Positions 36,099 to 45,588 of a DNA stretch of 64,000 bases are shown in pieces. The stretch spans positions 36,875-100,874 of the forward strand of contig CANMZP010000015.1 of NCBI GenBank assembly GCA_947502355.1. Direction: 5' to 3'. A program made the position numbers and the translations under genes. A model generated the notes under the pieces. The model worked only from the letters and a program-made list of their open reading frames with translations, ran no database searches and was not told where the DNA came from. Source of the DNA: an uncultured Thalassotalea sp. (lineage in GTDB: Bacteria; Pseudomonadota; Gammaproteobacteria; Enterobacterales; Alteromonadaceae). How positions within the stretch are numbered: the stretch's first letter is position 1; each line of letters opens with the position of its first letter.

Positions 36099-37298
36099 AT
36101 GACCGATATTATGCAAGCTTTGGCAGAAATTAAACGTGGTGCAGAAGAAATCTTAGTTGAAGATGAACTGCTGGAAAAATTAAAAACGGGTAAACCGTTA
36201 CGTATTAAAGCCGGCTTCGATCCAACAGCACCCGATTTACATTTGGGGCATACCGTTTTAATCAATAAGATGCGCCAATTCCAACAGCTTGGCCATGAGA
36301 TTATTTTCCTTATTGGTGACTTCACTGGCATGATTGGTGATCCAACGGGTAAAAACGTTACTCGTAAGCCGCTAACCGAAGCGGATGTGTTAGCCAATGC
36401 CCAAACGTATAAAGAGCAGGTGTTCAAAATTTTGGATCCGGCGAAAACCCGCGTTGAGTTTAACTCTACCTGGATGGAAAAATTAGGCTCTGCTGGTATG
36501 TTAAAACTGGCATCTCGTCAAACCGTCGCTCGTATGATGGAACGTGATGACTTTAAAAAGCGTTACAAAGATGGTCAGGCCATTGCCATTCATGAATTTA
36601 TGTACCCATTAGTACAAGGTTGGGATAGTGTTGCCTTAGAGTCCGATGTTGAGCTTGGCGGTACGGATCAAAAATTCAACCTGCTGATGGGCCGTGAATT
36701 ACAAAAGACCGAAGGTCAGCGTCCTCAAACGGTATTAATGATGCCATTACTTGAAGGTTTAGACGGCGTGCAAAAGATGTCTAAATCGTTAGGCAATTAC
36801 ATTGGTATTACGGATGCACCAAATGATATGTTTGGTAAAGTGATGTCAATTTCAGATGTATTAATGTGGCGTTACTACGATTTATTAAGCTTTAAACCGA
36901 TTGAACAAATCGAAGCATACAAGCAACAAATCGAAAGTGGCGGCAACCCGCGTGATGTTAAGATTGAACTAGCCAAAGAGCTTATCGCTCGCTTCCACAG
37001 CGAAGACGCGGCAGAAGCGGCACATAAAGAGTTTATTAACCGATTCCAAAAAGGTGCTATGCCAGATGAAATCGATGAAAAAACCGTTGCTACCCAAGAT
37101 GGTGTGATTGCCATTGCCAACTTACTTAAAGAAGCTGGCCTTGTATCAAGTACCTCAGAAGCGATGCGTATGATCAAACAAGGTGCGGTTAAAATCGACG
37201 GCGAAAAAGTATCTGACAACAAGCTTCAGTGCGAAACGGGTACCGTGGCGGTTTACCAGGTTGGTAAGCGCAAATTTGCTAAGGTAACTTTAGCGTAA
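36099..37298 (+). CDS. tyrS: Tyrosyl-tRNA synthetase
   Basis: A 399-residue class I aminoacyl-tRNA synthetase that charges tRNA-Tyr. The HIGH-type motif is HLGH (residues 48-51), the KMSKS motif is at 226-230, and an S4 RNA-binding domain occupies the C-terminus ([19 protein letters not shown]). The [19 protein letters not shown] segment ([17 protein letters not shown]) and the length place it with the shorter TyrZ-like bacterial type. An intrinsic terminator follows. Confidence 0.97.
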   Translation: MTDIMQALAEIKRGAEEILVEDELLEKLKTGKPLRIKAGFDPTAPDLHLGHTVLINKMRQFQQLGHEIIFLIGDFTGMIGDPTGKNVTRKPLTEADVLANAQTYKEQVFKILDPAKTRVEFNSTWMEKLGSAGMLKLASRQTVARMMERDDFKKRYKDGQAIAIHEFMYPLVQGWDSVALESDVELGGTDQKFNLLMGRELQKTEGQRPQTVLMMPLLEGLDGVQKMSKSLGNYIGITDAPNDMFGKVMSISDVLMWRYYDLLSFKPIEQIEAYKQQIESGGNPRDVKIELAKELIARFHSEDAAEAAHKEFINRFQKGAMPDEIDEKTVATQDGVIAIANLLKEAGLVSSTSEAMRMIKQGAVKIDGEKVSDNKLQCETGTVAVYQVGKRKFAKVTLA

Positions 37299-37326
37299 AG
37301 TCAGCGTTGTGAAATAAGATGATTAA

Positions 37327-37351
37327 AAGCCAGTGAAACACTGGCTTTTTT
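37327..37351 (+). terminator. Rho-independent terminator of tyrS
   Basis: AAGCCAGTG and CACTGGCTT form a 9-base stem with an AAA loop, followed by a T run; 29 bases after the stop codon. Confidence 0.92.
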
Positions 37352-37579
37352 GTGTTTGGACATACATTTCTCGGCATTATAATCCACCCCAGAGCCATCT
37401 CACCGTTTACACCAGTGAAGTGTGGTTCTTCTTTTTCATGCGGTGCATGAATTACTATAAGCCTAAGTACACTAGCAGGTCATAATACCGATATTCTCAA
37501 TGATTTCGGTTTCTTAATTGATCTTAAGGGCCTGCTTATCGTAGAGTAGAAAAATAGAATAAGAATCAAAGCGATTTAA

Positions 37580-38125
37580 ATGACCAAATCCCTGCAAATA
37601 CTATTAATAACATTCGTTTCTCTGTGCATGATGTCAGGGTGTAGCTCAAAGGCCCAGACCAGCGCCAATAAGGACTTTGATTTTAACGGGATTAACTCTT
37701 ACAGCCTGTTTGAGCGTGATTCTGATTTTACCGATTGGCAGCACTTAAGTGATTTTGAGCGTAATCGAATTGAGATAGCCATTGAAAACACCATGGACCG
37801 CCATGATTTTTCCTATAAGAGTGTTGATGAAGCCGATGTCGTAGTCAGCTATTTCTTAGTGGGTCGCAATATAGCGGAGCTGAATCAATATAATAAAAAA
37901 GTAAAAGCATGCCTGGGGTGCACTAAAAGGGAGCTGAAGCTTTTAAATTATAATGTAAGACCTTCTACCTTAATTATTGATATTCTCGACGGAGAGCGCC
38001 TTCGTAGCGTTTATCGCAGCCATGTGCAATTAAAGCTGCGCGTTGAAAATGACAGTGAAACCAATCGAGAAATCATTAGTGAAGGGGTTGATAAGTTATT
38101 AGCCGATATTGGCTTACCTAAATAG
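37580..38125 (+). CDS. DUF4136 lipoprotein
   Basis: A 181-residue lipoprotein: signal peptide ending in MMSGCSS (lipobox Cys21), followed by a DUF4136 domain (about residues 33-178; KDFDFNGINSYSLF, IEIAIENTMDRHDFSYKSVD, ADVVVSYFLVG). It is probably anchored to the outer membrane. Function unknown. It is followed after 113 bases by the RraB-family gene with its own likely promoter. Confidence 0.85.
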   Translation: MTKSLQILLITFVSLCMMSGCSSKAQTSANKDFDFNGINSYSLFERDSDFTDWQHLSDFERNRIEIAIENTMDRHDFSYKSVDEADVVVSYFLVGRNIAELNQYNKKVKACLGCTKRELKLLNYNVRPSTLIIDILDGERLRSVYRSHVQLKLRVENDSETNREIISEGVDKLLADIGLPK

Positions 38126-38238
38126 TAATAACCATTACATGCAACCCGGACTTTGCGTTATAATGACGGTTTATCTAGGCGGTATGTTTTAACAGCAAAA
38201 TAACCGTCATTCGAATTGATTTAATAAAGGTCTCTTAA

Positions 38239-38565
38239 ATGAGTTTTCCTAATGATGAAACCGGTAACGTACTTACCGAAATGCAACAAGCAGGTTTAGA
38301 TTTAAGCCAATCTGTTGAGGTGACATTCTTCCAGTTATTTGAAGAAAAGAGCAATGCGATAGCGATGCAGCAATTTGTTGAGCAAAGTGATATGCAAGCA
38401 ACGGTTAGTTTGCACCCAGATCAAACGCCAAACGTTTGGGATGTGGACTGCACCTTAACCATGGTACCAAGCTATGACAATATTGTTGAGTTTGAAGAAA
38501 AGTTTGAAAACATCGCTCGTCAATTCGATGGATATAATGACGGCTGGGGTGTTGAAGCCGATTAG
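38239..38565 (+). CDS. rraB: RraB family protein (RNase E inhibitor type)
   Basis: A 108-residue acidic protein of the RraB family (FPNDETGNVLTEMQQAGLDL; DVDCTLTMVPSYDNIVEFEE; FDGYNDGWGVE). In E. coli RraB binds RNase E and alters the composition of the degradosome. The GGTCTCTTAA before ATG acts as a modest ribosome site. The family assignment is firm; the RNase E role is by homology. Confidence 0.87.
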   Translation: MSFPNDETGNVLTEMQQAGLDLSQSVEVTFFQLFEEKSNAIAMQQFVEQSDMQATVSLHPDQTPNVWDVDCTLTMVPSYDNIVEFEEKFENIARQFDGYNDGWGVEAD

Positions 38566-38588
38566 GGTTAAAACGCCTTAAAGGGATG

Positions 38589-38616
38589 AATTAAAGTCGC
38601 TTGCTACTTTAATTCA
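38589..38616. terminator. Shared hairpin between rraB and the TRIC gene
   Basis: GAATTAAAGT and ACTTTAATTC are 10-base arms around 8 bases. It lies between converging genes and overlaps the stop codon of the minus-strand one. AT-rich; it could act in both directions. Confidence 0.4.
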
Positions 38617-39260
38617 TCATCAAAATGAAACGCTGGTAAGGATAGTTTCCAGTAAATACCGGCCAATCTCAACATTAATCCGCCGCCAATAGCGATAATC
38701 CCTGCCAGTGGCTGACTCACGCCATAAGATACCATGACCACATATAATGCACTGCCTAAAATAGCCGCGGTGGCGTATATTTCTTCCCTTAAAATCAATG
38801 GAATACGATTACAAATTATGTCGCGGAGCATGCCCCCGGCAACACCGGTAATGGTCCCCATGATGATTGATGTGATGATGGGTTGATCGTGGATCATGGC
38901 TTTATGTGCACCAAGTACGGCAAAAAACGCCAAACCAAAAGCATCCGCTAATAGCATAAATCGTTTAGGCACAAGTTTTGGCTGTCGGATCAGTAAAATG
39001 GTTAATACAGAAGTGACAAAGATGGCGACGATATAGGACGATTGAATGGTCCAGAAAACGGGTACACCAAGAATAATATCGCGAATGGTACCACCACCTA
39101 CGGCGGTAACCGCGGCTAATACCATTACTCCGATAGGGTCGAGACGATAACGACCGGCCAGCAATGCCCCTGAGAACGAAAAAACAATGACCCCAAAAAT
39201 ATCGGTGTAGTAAACATACTGACTAATTGATATGTCCAACGCTGAATAAATCCTATGCAA
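38604..39260 (-). CDS. TRIC-type cation channel family protein (UPF0126)
   Basis: A 218-residue, seven-helix membrane protein built from two repeats, each with the family glycine motif: VGGGTIRDIILGVPVFW and AGGMLRDIICNRIPLIL. Prokaryotic relatives form trimeric K-permeable channels (UPF0126/YadS-YicG family). The physiological role in bacteria is unsettled; some homologues have been linked to glycine uptake. Confidence 0.9.
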   Translation of the reverse strand: MHRIYSALDISISQYVYYTDIFGVIVFSFSGALLAGRYRLDPIGVMVLAAVTAVGGGTIRDIILGVPVFWTIQSSYIVAIFVTSVLTILLIRQPKLVPKRFMLLADAFGLAFFAVLGAHKAMIHDQPIITSIIMGTITGVAGGMLRDIICNRIPLILREEIYATAAILGSALYVVMVSYGVSQPLAGIIAIGGGLMLRLAGIYWKLSLPAFHFDDELK

Positions 39261-39309
39261 TTAACGAAACTGAGCTTGGTGTTTGCTGCAGTTTTTATGT
39301 GTTTCGATT

Positions 39310-39711
39310 TTAATGTGTTTTATGAGGCATATTTGCTGCTTGCCAACCTAGCATATCACCTTCTAAGTGCACGGTTTTTTTAAAGCCATTGGCTTTTAAT
39401 ACATCTATGGCTAAGCCTGCTCGGCGTCCAGAGCGACAATAAACCACCACGGTTTTATCCTGATAATCTTTAATTTCGCTCAGTTTTTTGGCTAATGCGG
39501 TATGGTCAATATTAACCGCTCCTGGAATATGGGCGGTTTGAAATTCTTCAGCGCTGCGCACATCCAACAATAAAAAATCCTGTTTACTTTCAACTAAGGT
39601 TGTTAGTTGAGCGCGATTAATATCACCAGGTTTTACGGTCGGCTCATTGGCATTCGCATTGCTAAGACTGAACAGCAAGCAGGATAAAATGAATGTAATA
39701 CATTTAAACAT
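39310..39711 (-). CDS. Periplasmic rhodanese-domain protein
   Basis: A 133-residue single rhodanese domain behind a signal peptide (residues 1-21, ending NANA). The active-site loop is YCRSGRRAG with the catalytic Cys, and DVRSAEEFQTAHIPGAVNID is the N-terminal rhodanese signature. It would carry sulfane sulfur in the periplasm; the partner is unknown. It lies 50 bases from the TRIC gene on the same strand. Confidence 0.9.
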   Translation of the reverse strand: MFKCITFILSCLLFSLSNANANEPTVKPGDINRAQLTTLVESKQDFLLLDVRSAEEFQTAHIPGAVNIDHTALAKKLSEIKDYQDKTVVVYCRSGRRAGLAIDVLKANGFKKTVHLEGDMLGWQAANMPHKTH

Positions 39712-39799
39712 GTCTTTTCCTTATATTATTGGTTCTGCTACACGTTATTGTAGCAGAACTGAGTATATAGAAAGGATAAACGATAAAATATTCAGAGGG

Positions 39800-40507
39800 T
39801 TAAAGAGTTTTGTCGGTTAACTCATTTAGCATGTTAATAACCAATGCTGATGAATTAACAGAAGCCGTTTCAAGGTAAGCTTCAAATGACGTCGGAGATT
39901 CTTTACCGGCAATATCCGACATAGAGCGAATAATCACAAAGGGGGTGTCCATTTGGTGACAGGCTTGGGCAATGGCCGCGCCTTCCATTTCCACCGCGGC
40001 CATATGAGGGAAGTTTGCTCTGGCTTTGGCTATGTCATCTTCTTTAGTCATAAATGTATCGCCTGTGGTAATTTGCCCGGTAAGGGTTTTAATACCATCA
40101 AGCTTCTCGATACCCGCTTGGGCTGCGGCAACTAAGGTTGGGTGTGGAGTAAAGCCTGCAGGCATGCCCGGTAGTTGGCCAATTTCATAACCAAAAGCGG
40201 TAACATCAGCGTCGTGATGACGCACGTCGTTGCTGATCACAATATCACCAACTTCCAAAGACTGTTCAAAACCACCGGCAGATCCCGTATTTACAATGTA
40301 ATCGGGCGCAAATTTATCAATCATTAAAACGGTAGCAATGGTCGAGGCAACTTTACCGATACCCGATTGCACCAGCACAATCTCATTGCCCTCTACCTGA
40401 CCTGTGTAGAAAGTAAAATTGGCATGCTGATGGGTTTGCATGTTTTCAAGTTTGGCTTTTAAAATTGCAACTTCCGGCTCCATAGCGCCGATAATACCTG
40501 CTTTCAT
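39800..40507 (-). CDS. mtnN: 5'-methylthioadenosine/S-adenosylhomocysteine nucleosidase
   Basis: A 235-residue nucleosidase that removes adenine from methylthioadenosine and S-adenosylhomocysteine (methionine salvage, AI-2 pathway). Motifs: GIIGAMEPEVA with the catalytic Glu near the start, NTGSAGGF, VEMEGAAIAQAC and SMSDIAG with the catalytic Asp. I start at ATG 40507, which has AAAGAGATG upstream, rather than the ATG two codons earlier that lies in that ribosome site. The length fits E. coli MtnN (232). Confidence 0.95.
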   Translation of the reverse strand: MKAGIIGAMEPEVAILKAKLENMQTHQHANFTFYTGQVEGNEIVLVQSGIGKVASTIATVLMIDKFAPDYIVNTGSAGGFEQSLEVGDIVISNDVRHHDADVTAFGYEIGQLPGMPAGFTPHPTLVAAAQAGIEKLDGIKTLTGQITTGDTFMTKEDDIAKARANFPHMAAVEMEGAAIAQACHQMDTPFVIIRSMSDIAGKESPTSFEAYLETASVNSSALVINMLNELTDKTL

Positions 40508-40612
40508 AATCATCTCTTTGTGTAGGTAACCCAGTGTCAGGTTAGATAAAATTGTGCAAAGTATATATCATAAATGGCGCAGGATTAAGGAAGATTGACA
40601 AAATGCTACAAG

Positions 40613-40861
40613 CTATTTTAGGTTGCTGATTTTTTGTTCCAGTTCATAACCTTTATCGGTAACCAATGCTTCGAGTACTTCAACTCGCTTGCTTAATTTG
40701 TCGATTTTTTGGTTTAATTCATCACTTTGGCCACTGTTTTGTTCTTTAAGTGCTGCAAGTTCCATTTCTTTCACTTTGCGTCTATGGCCTGATAGCATGC
40801 CGATTGCGGCCAATAAAATTCCTAACACCGTACCAACGGTTAAAAATACCCAAAAGTTCAT
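40613..40861 (-). CDS. PspB-like small membrane protein
   Basis: An 82-residue protein with one N-terminal helix (residues 4-22), basic residues after it, and a coiled coil (about 45-80: LNQKIDKLSKRVEVLEALVT). Layout and C-terminal pattern (VLEALVTDKGYELEQKI) resemble the phage-shock protein B type of envelope-stress proteins. No pspA or pspC lies nearby, so a psp role is uncertain. The start has an AGAGAGGGATAAT ribosome site. Confidence 0.65.
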   Translation of the reverse strand: MNFWVFLTVGTVLGILLAAIGMLSGHRRKVKEMELAALKEQNSGQSDELNQKIDKLSKRVEVLEALVTDKGYELEQKISNLK

Positions 40862-41035
40862 ATTATCCCTCTCTCTGGTTTATTACTTAACTATAGTGGA
40901 TTTACCTAAAATATATTAGAGCAACAAACAGGCCAACAATAAAATTGAGCATTAACATGGGTTTATAGGTTTGGGGGTTGGAAATGATAAGTGAGAAAAC
41001 TAAATACTTGGTTAAAACGGCTATTCTTTGTCGAT

Positions 41036-41058
41036 AAAAAACCGCCTTTCGGCGGTTT
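41036..41058 (-). terminator. Rho-independent terminator of the dUTPase gene
   Basis: On the minus strand AAACCGCC and GGCGGTTT pair around GAAA, a stable tetraloop, and are followed by six T. It lies 24 bases after the stop codon. Confidence 0.9.
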
Positions 41059-41081
41059 CTAGAATTAAAGGTTATTAATCT

Positions 41082-41711
41082 TTAGGCTGGGTAAGCTGCT
41101 TTTAAGCCTTGGTACACGTTTTGTTGGAAGTCTGATGCACTGGTGTCGAGTGTTGTAACCAAGTCGGCTAGTACTTCGTTATCTTCTTTACCGTTCCATA
41201 CTTTAATGTAAGTGCCTTCTTTATAGCCATGATCTTGACGGAAGAAGTTTAAGGTATTTTTACCAACGTATTGACGGAATAACTCGTCTAAGTCCATGTT
41301 CATTAACGTCATACAGGCGGTAAAACTTTTGCCATCAAACGCTTTGTTGGTAACCGCATGCGAGGCCAAATCTTCTAAGGCTAATTTAAAGTCGCTGTAG
41401 TCATGTTGCTGGTATAACTCTTTTGCTAGTTGCTTAGCAATCATGTCAACATTTGGCTCGGCCATTAAACGCAGGCTTAAACCAAAGTGGAAAATATCAA
41501 CTAACTCTAATTGTACTTGTGGTACGTCACATTCTTGATGTTTCCACCATTTCCAACCATGGTGATCAAGCATTTCGGCACATTCAACCCAAAGTGCGCG
41601 GTACCATTCGAAGTTGTTTTCTCGCCAGGTGTCACTCACCCTTGAATTCATTGCATCTTGCATGGCCAACATCTGAGAAATTTGTTTCACCGCAATCGTT
41701 AAGTCTGACAT
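41082..41711 (-). CDS. Dimeric (all-alpha) dUTP diphosphatase
   Basis: A 209-residue enzyme of the dimeric dUTPase/MazG-related superfamily, which hydrolyses dUTP to dUMP. The metal-binding helices are seen as WVECAEMLDHHGWKWW and ELVDIFHFGLSL (E-x-x-E and E-x-x-D). This fold is unrelated to the trimeric beta-type Dut of E. coli and is also found in Campylobacter, trypanosomatids and phages. The start at 41711 follows AGGAAATCG; the upstream ATG at 41762 has no ribosome site. Confidence 0.88.
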   Translation of the reverse strand: MSDLTIAVKQISQMLAMQDAMNSRVSDTWRENNFEWYRALWVECAEMLDHHGWKWWKHQECDVPQVQLELVDIFHFGLSLRLMAEPNVDMIAKQLAKELYQQHDYSDFKLALEDLASHAVTNKAFDGKSFTACMTLMNMDLDELFRQYVGKNTLNFFRQDHGYKEGTYIKVWNGKEDNEVLADLVTTLDTSASDFQQNVYQGLKAAYPA

Positions 41712-41823
41712 TCGATTTCCTAAATTATTTTTGTAATATTTCAATGCCGATATTCTGCCCAAACTCCGTTAATAAGTAAACGCGCAACATCGGTTTCACT
41801 CTCTTCTTTTTTGAGGTTCTTTT

Positions 41824-42276
41824 TTATGTTCTTTTATTTGCCGTTAAAATTCTGTCGAGATGGTTGGCAAAATTTTGCTTATCGGCCTGATTTAATGGTG
41901 GCGGCCCACCGGTTTGCACGCCACTGGCACGCATGGTGTCCATAAAGTCACGCATATTAAGGCGCGATCTAATGTTGCTCGTGGTATACAGCTCGCCTCG
42001 TGGACTAAGCGCAACACAGCCTTTGTCAATAACTTCAGCTGCTAACGGAATGTCTTGGGTAATTACTAAATCACCTTCCGCTACGCGTTTAACAATTTCG
42101 TCGTCGGCCACATCAAAGCCCGATTGTACTCGAACAAATGAGATAAACTTTGATGGTGGCACTCGCATTGAATGGTTTGCAAATAAACTGGTAGGTGTTT
42201 GTGTTCTGTCGGCAGCTTTAAAAATAATTTCTTTAATCGCTACCGGGCAGGCGTCAGCATCGACCCAAATATTCAT
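41824..42276 (-). CDS. YaiI/YqxD family protein (DUF188)
   Basis: A 150-residue DUF188 protein with the family N-terminus [16 protein letters not shown], a PIN/NYN-like nuclease fold with Asp residues, and the C-terminal segment [20 protein letters not shown]. Function is not established. The ATG overlaps the TGA of the DUF2164 gene by four bases (ATGA), so the two are probably translated together. Confidence 0.92.
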   Translation of the reverse strand: MNIWVDADACPVAIKEIIFKAADRTQTPTSLFANHSMRVPPSKFISFVRVQSGFDVADDEIVKRVAEGDLVITQDIPLAAEVIDKGCVALSPRGELYTTSNIRSRLNMRDFMDTMRASGVQTGGPPPLNQADKQNFANHLDRILTANKRT

Positions 42277-42524
42277 ATTATATCGCTCGGTTGTTCTAAT
42301 TGATAAATGGCATCGCTAATGTCATCGAGTTTTGTAGCCAAAACTATTTGGGCATCAGCGAGCCCTTTGTTGTAATAGGCGTTGCCCATTTCTTTGCTAA
42401 TAAAGTCGATTAGAAACTCAGCATCAAATTGGCCAAGTTCAGTATGCAATTCATCATTAAAATAACGTTGCAGCTTATCTACTAAGGTATTTAATTGGCT
42501 TGGCTCGAATTTAATTTGTGACAT
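42273..42524 (-). CDS. DUF2164 family protein
   Basis: An 83-residue protein of the DUF2164 family ([33 protein letters not shown]). Function unknown. I start at ATG 42524 because GAGGGTAA lies 7 bases upstream; the in-frame GTG two codons earlier is less likely. It begins 2 bases after the stop codon of the esterase gene and overlaps the DUF188 gene by 4 bases, forming a tight three-gene unit. Confidence 0.88.
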   Translation of the reverse strand: MSQIKFEPSQLNTLVDKLQRYFNDELHTELGQFDAEFLIDFISKEMGNAYYNKGLADAQIVLATKLDDISDAIYQLEQPSDII

Positions 42525-42526
42525 GC

Positions 42527-43540
42527 TCACTTACCCTCATTTTTTACTGGGTTATGGTTGTGTGTATGTGGGTTTTGCTTAGACAGTAACCAATTATACA
42601 GGTCTTCTCCGGCATACACTCTTTTCCATGTATCGTGGCCCATATCTTCGTGCACCGTAAAACGTAATTCACTGTTTTTATGGATGTGCTGTTTCAGTTT
42701 CTTTAAGGTGTCGATGCCAGCATAAAAGTGTTTAACTGGTACGGCTCTATCTAAGCCACCGGCAAATGCCCAAACCGGTAAATTCGAGTTGGCAATTGGT
42801 GCCATTAAGTCTGGGTGCCCCCAACCAACGATAGGGGCAATGGCGGCAAATAGTTCTGGGTGTTTGCTTGCCATGTACCAAGTGCCAAAACCACCATAGC
42901 TAAGACCCGTTAAATATACTCGGCTTGGATCGGTTCGGTAGTTTGTCTGAGTGTGCGCCAACATATCTAAAAGATCGTCTTCTATTTGCTCCCACCCCAT
43001 AGGAAGTAGAGGCGGCATGGTGCTCATATCGGACGTAGAGGGATTGCGCACGATTTGATCCTTTGGCAAACCAATTTTTCTACGTGGCGGTACGCCCTCT
43101 GCTTGGCGTTTTGGAATGATGTTCTTATCTCTGTTCTGTAAATAGCTTACCGTCTTATCTTGCCCAAACATCGGTAATTGTGGGGTGATGATAATAAACG
43201 GCAAGTCTCGTTTTTGTACCCAGGCTTCGCTAAGTGGGCCATGAATTGTGGCAAAGTCCAGTTCATCCTGACCATTACCTCGTTCGCCATTGCCATGTAA
43301 GAAAAACAGGATTGGCCACTGTTTGTCTTTATTGTCTTCATAGCCTTTAGGTAGGTAGACATAATAATTACGCTGACTTTGATCTAGCTTACTAATAAAA
43401 GGTTGGCGAATGAGCTGCTCGGTTGAAGGGGCTTGAGCTTCTGCGGTGTTGCTGCTTATGGTGTTAGTGGAGATGTTCGCACAGCCTTGAATAAACACCA
43501 GAGAAAAAATCGCAGAGTAAATTGCTGTTAATCGTTTCAT
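42527..43540 (-). CDS. Esterase/peptidase-like alpha/beta hydrolase, lipoprotein
   Basis: A 337-residue alpha/beta hydrolase behind a lipoprotein signal (MKRLTAIYSAIFSLVFIQGC, Cys20). The core carries ILFFLHGNGERGNG, the nucleophile elbow YLTGLSYGGFGTW with the catalytic Ser, APIVGWGHP, and a late histidine in HEDMGHDTW. It resembles the PHB-depolymerase/feruloyl-esterase-like group. The ATG at 43540 is chosen because it starts the signal peptide; an in-frame ATG at 43588 would add 16 residues. Substrate unknown. Confidence 0.82.
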   Translation of the reverse strand: MKRLTAIYSAIFSLVFIQGCANISTNTISSNTAEAQAPSTEQLIRQPFISKLDQSQRNYYVYLPKGYEDNKDKQWPILFFLHGNGERGNGQDELDFATIHGPLSEAWVQKRDLPFIIITPQLPMFGQDKTVSYLQNRDKNIIPKRQAEGVPPRRKIGLPKDQIVRNPSTSDMSTMPPLLPMGWEQIEDDLLDMLAHTQTNYRTDPSRVYLTGLSYGGFGTWYMASKHPELFAAIAPIVGWGHPDLMAPIANSNLPVWAFAGGLDRAVPVKHFYAGIDTLKKLKQHIHKNSELRFTVHEDMGHDTWKRVYAGEDLYNWLLSKQNPHTHNHNPVKNEGK

Positions 43541-43742
43541 AAAAATTGATATTAAGTTGATTATATTAAGATATCCCAGTATACGCATTTTTAGCTACTA
43601 ATATTAAGGAAAGAGTTTGTTAAAATTAGTTGAATAAAATAATAAATTGTACTACTGTCCAATGGTTTTCGGCCATTTTACTGAGCTTAAATCCAGTAAA
43701 ATGCTAACCAAGGTAGAATTATAAAATCAAGGGAGAAGGTTT

Positions 43743-44390
43743 GTGAAAACAAAAGATAAAATCTTACTTGCCAGTCTGGATGCGTTTTCAGAAGAGGGTG
43801 TGGGGCAAATATCGACAAACCACATAGCGGATATTTTAGATATTAGCCCAGGAAATCTTTATTATCACTTTAAGAGTAAAAGTGACATTATCCTCGCATT
43901 GTACGAGTGTTTTCGTATCGATTACTCATCATTTGTTGCCGGTAACGATCGAAAAATCACCTCGCCACAAGAAATTTGGTTGATCATTCATTTAACCTAT
44001 CAATTAATTGGCAAATATCGCTTCATCTTCCGAGATGCCAGTTACACCATAAACCGTTACCCAGAAACCAAACGCGCCTTTAAACAGTTATTACATACGA
44101 CTGAAAAGGCCCTGCATGGTTTTGTGAGTTACTTACGCAAACATAACTCTTTAAATGTAACGGACCATCAAGCTAGTATCATGTCGACCAACATTAATTT
44201 GTTGATCACTCAGTGGTTTAACTACGTTGATATGCATAAAAACACCATGTCAAAAGCGGGTATGAGTGAAGAAGAAATGACGACTCAGGGCACAGAACAA
44301 ATTATTTCGTTGTTAATGCCTTATATGTCGGATGAATACCGCTTAAATTTTGAAATGATCTTCAGTAAGGTGAAGCAACAAGCCAGTTAA
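43743..44390 (+). CDS. TetR family transcriptional regulator
   Basis: A 215-residue TetR-type protein: N-terminal helix-turn-helix (residues 5-52; STNHIADILDISPGNLYYHF) and an all-helical ligand domain. GGGAGAAGG precedes the start. It sits at the head of the phasin-like/acyltransferase/hydrolase stretch and may regulate it in response to an acyl compound (inference); the C-terminal domain gives no clear ligand. Confidence 0.9.
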   Translation: MKTKDKILLASLDAFSEEGVGQISTNHIADILDISPGNLYYHFKSKSDIILALYECFRIDYSSFVAGNDRKITSPQEIWLIIHLTYQLIGKYRFIFRDASYTINRYPETKRAFKQLLHTTEKALHGFVSYLRKHNSLNVTDHQASIMSTNINLLITQWFNYVDMHKNTMSKAGMSEEEMTTQGTEQIISLLMPYMSDEYRLNFEMIFSKVKQQAS

Positions 44391-44534
44391 TATGAGCACA
44401 CGACAAAAATAAAATTAGCGTAAAAAAAGTGTTTCTTTAGGTACTTTACTCTAATTATATTTTGTAATATTTGATTATAGCTTACAACCGATGCGTTAAA
44501 CGCTGAAATTATTAAACAAAATTACAGGTGATTT

Positions 44535-45266
44535 ATGATACTAGATCTATTTAAAACAAAAGAACTTTCGGCCGTTGGTCGTCAATTAATTAAATCAAAT
44601 AAAGGTTTAGTGGAAAGCGTATTAGATACTAGCCAAGAAGTCATTAAGAAAGGGATTGAGTGTAATCGTTCAGTTATCCAATCAGGTATCAATTCCGTTT
44701 CTACGGGGCGCGAACAAGCAAGTCGTATTGTTGACCAAGTACTTGAGCAAACTCACAAAGCTGAAGAAAGAGCAATTGAAGTGCTTCACGAAACCAGTGA
44801 TAAAGCAGCAGAGCGCGTTGATTCTTTATTTGACCGTGTTGGTAACCCAGCTGAAACCATCAGCGAAGCTGTTGACAAATCAGTTATCGATTCAGTAAAT
44901 AAAATCTCTGAGCCAGCAATTGACTTGTTTAAGAGTTCTGTTGAGCAAGTAACTGATGTACCAAACAAAATTCTTAAAACTGCGGCAAAATCAGGAAAAG
45001 CTGAAGAAGTAAAGCCTGCGCCAGTGAAAGCGGCAGCACCAGTAAAGAAAGCTGAGCCAGTGAAAGCGGCAGCACCAGCAAAGAAAGCTGAGCCAGTTAA
45101 GAAAGCTGCACCAGCGAAGAAAGCTGCACCAGTTAAGAAGGCTGCGCCAGTGAAGAAAGCTGCACCAGCGAAGAAAGCGGCACCAGCAAAGAAAGCTGCA
45201 CCAGCGAAGAAAGCTGCACCAGTAAAGGCGGAAGCTCCAGCAGCAAAAGCTGAAGAAACAAAATAA
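44535..45266 (+). CDS. Phasin-like protein with histone-H1-like tail
   Basis: A 243-residue protein in two parts. Residues 1-150 are predicted to be almost entirely amphipathic helix (LDLFKTKELSAVGRQLIKSN; VSTGREQASRIVDQVLEQTH), as in phasins. Residues 155-243 are a low-complexity tail of AAPAKKAAPVKKA-type repeats, about 30 percent Lys, like histone H1, AlgP and the C-terminus of Pseudomonas PhaF, which binds both DNA and storage granules. The head is not clearly homologous to PhaF, so the likeness is one of architecture. A tail-less paralogue follows at 45589. A strong terminator comes 22 bases after the stop. Confidence 0.65.
   Translation: MILDLFKTKELSAVGRQLIKSNKGLVESVLDTSQEVIKKGIECNRSVIQSGINSVSTGREQASRIVDQVLEQTHKAEERAIEVLHETSDKAAERVDSLFDRVGNPAETISEAVDKSVIDSVNKISEPAIDLFKSSVEQVTDVPNKILKTAAKSGKAEEVKPAPVKAAAPVKKAEPVKAAAPAKKAEPVKKAAPAKKAAPVKKAAPVKKAAPAKKAAPAKKAAPAKKAAPVKAEAPAAKAEETK
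45015..45257 (+). repeat. Degenerate 18-base coding repeats (APAKKA tail)
   Basis: Near-identical units such as GCACCAGCGAAGAAAGCT are repeated a dozen or so times inside the gene above, encoding A-P-(A/V)-K-K-A. Such arrays change length readily by recombination, so the tail length may differ between strains. Confidence 0.85.
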
Positions 45267-45288
45267 TTTCATAAGAAATTAGAAAATA

Positions 45289-45324
45289 AAAATGCTCTGT
45301 TGGCAACAACGGGGCATTTTTTTT
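45289..45324 (+). terminator. Rho-independent terminator after the tailed phasin-like gene
   Basis: AAAATGC and GCATTTT, extended by seven further pairs including G-T pairs, enclose a GCAA tetraloop and are followed by a run of T. Confidence 0.9.
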
Positions 45325-45588
45325 GTAGATGGAACAATGATATGACCTGTCCCCTTTCTGTTTTGTAGCTTGTATTTACCGCAAAATGTCTGTGTTTCCT
45401 AAAATTAAAAAAATGATTAAAAACTTGTTTGTTTTAGTTGTTTTACTCTAGAAAAATCCCCTAAATTGTTAATTAATCAAGGCGTTATTACGAATACCAA
45501 ATGTTTAAGGCGGCTGTTAGTGAACCGGCATTTATTGCACTTGGATTAAAGTTTTGACCGCTACAGAATTTATTTTAAAGGCTGTGTG

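Noticed and set aside
37471..37535. Possible third copy of the AGGGCCT element (GCAGGTC ... GGGCCTGC)
   Set aside because: The arms have the opposite polarity and match poorly, and the internal TCGAACAAAAGT block is absent.
44991..45272. 93-codon Cys/Trp/Phe-rich frame opposite the Lys-rich tail
   Set aside because: Its composition is simply the antisense of AAG/GCA/CCA repeats; there is no start signal or homology.
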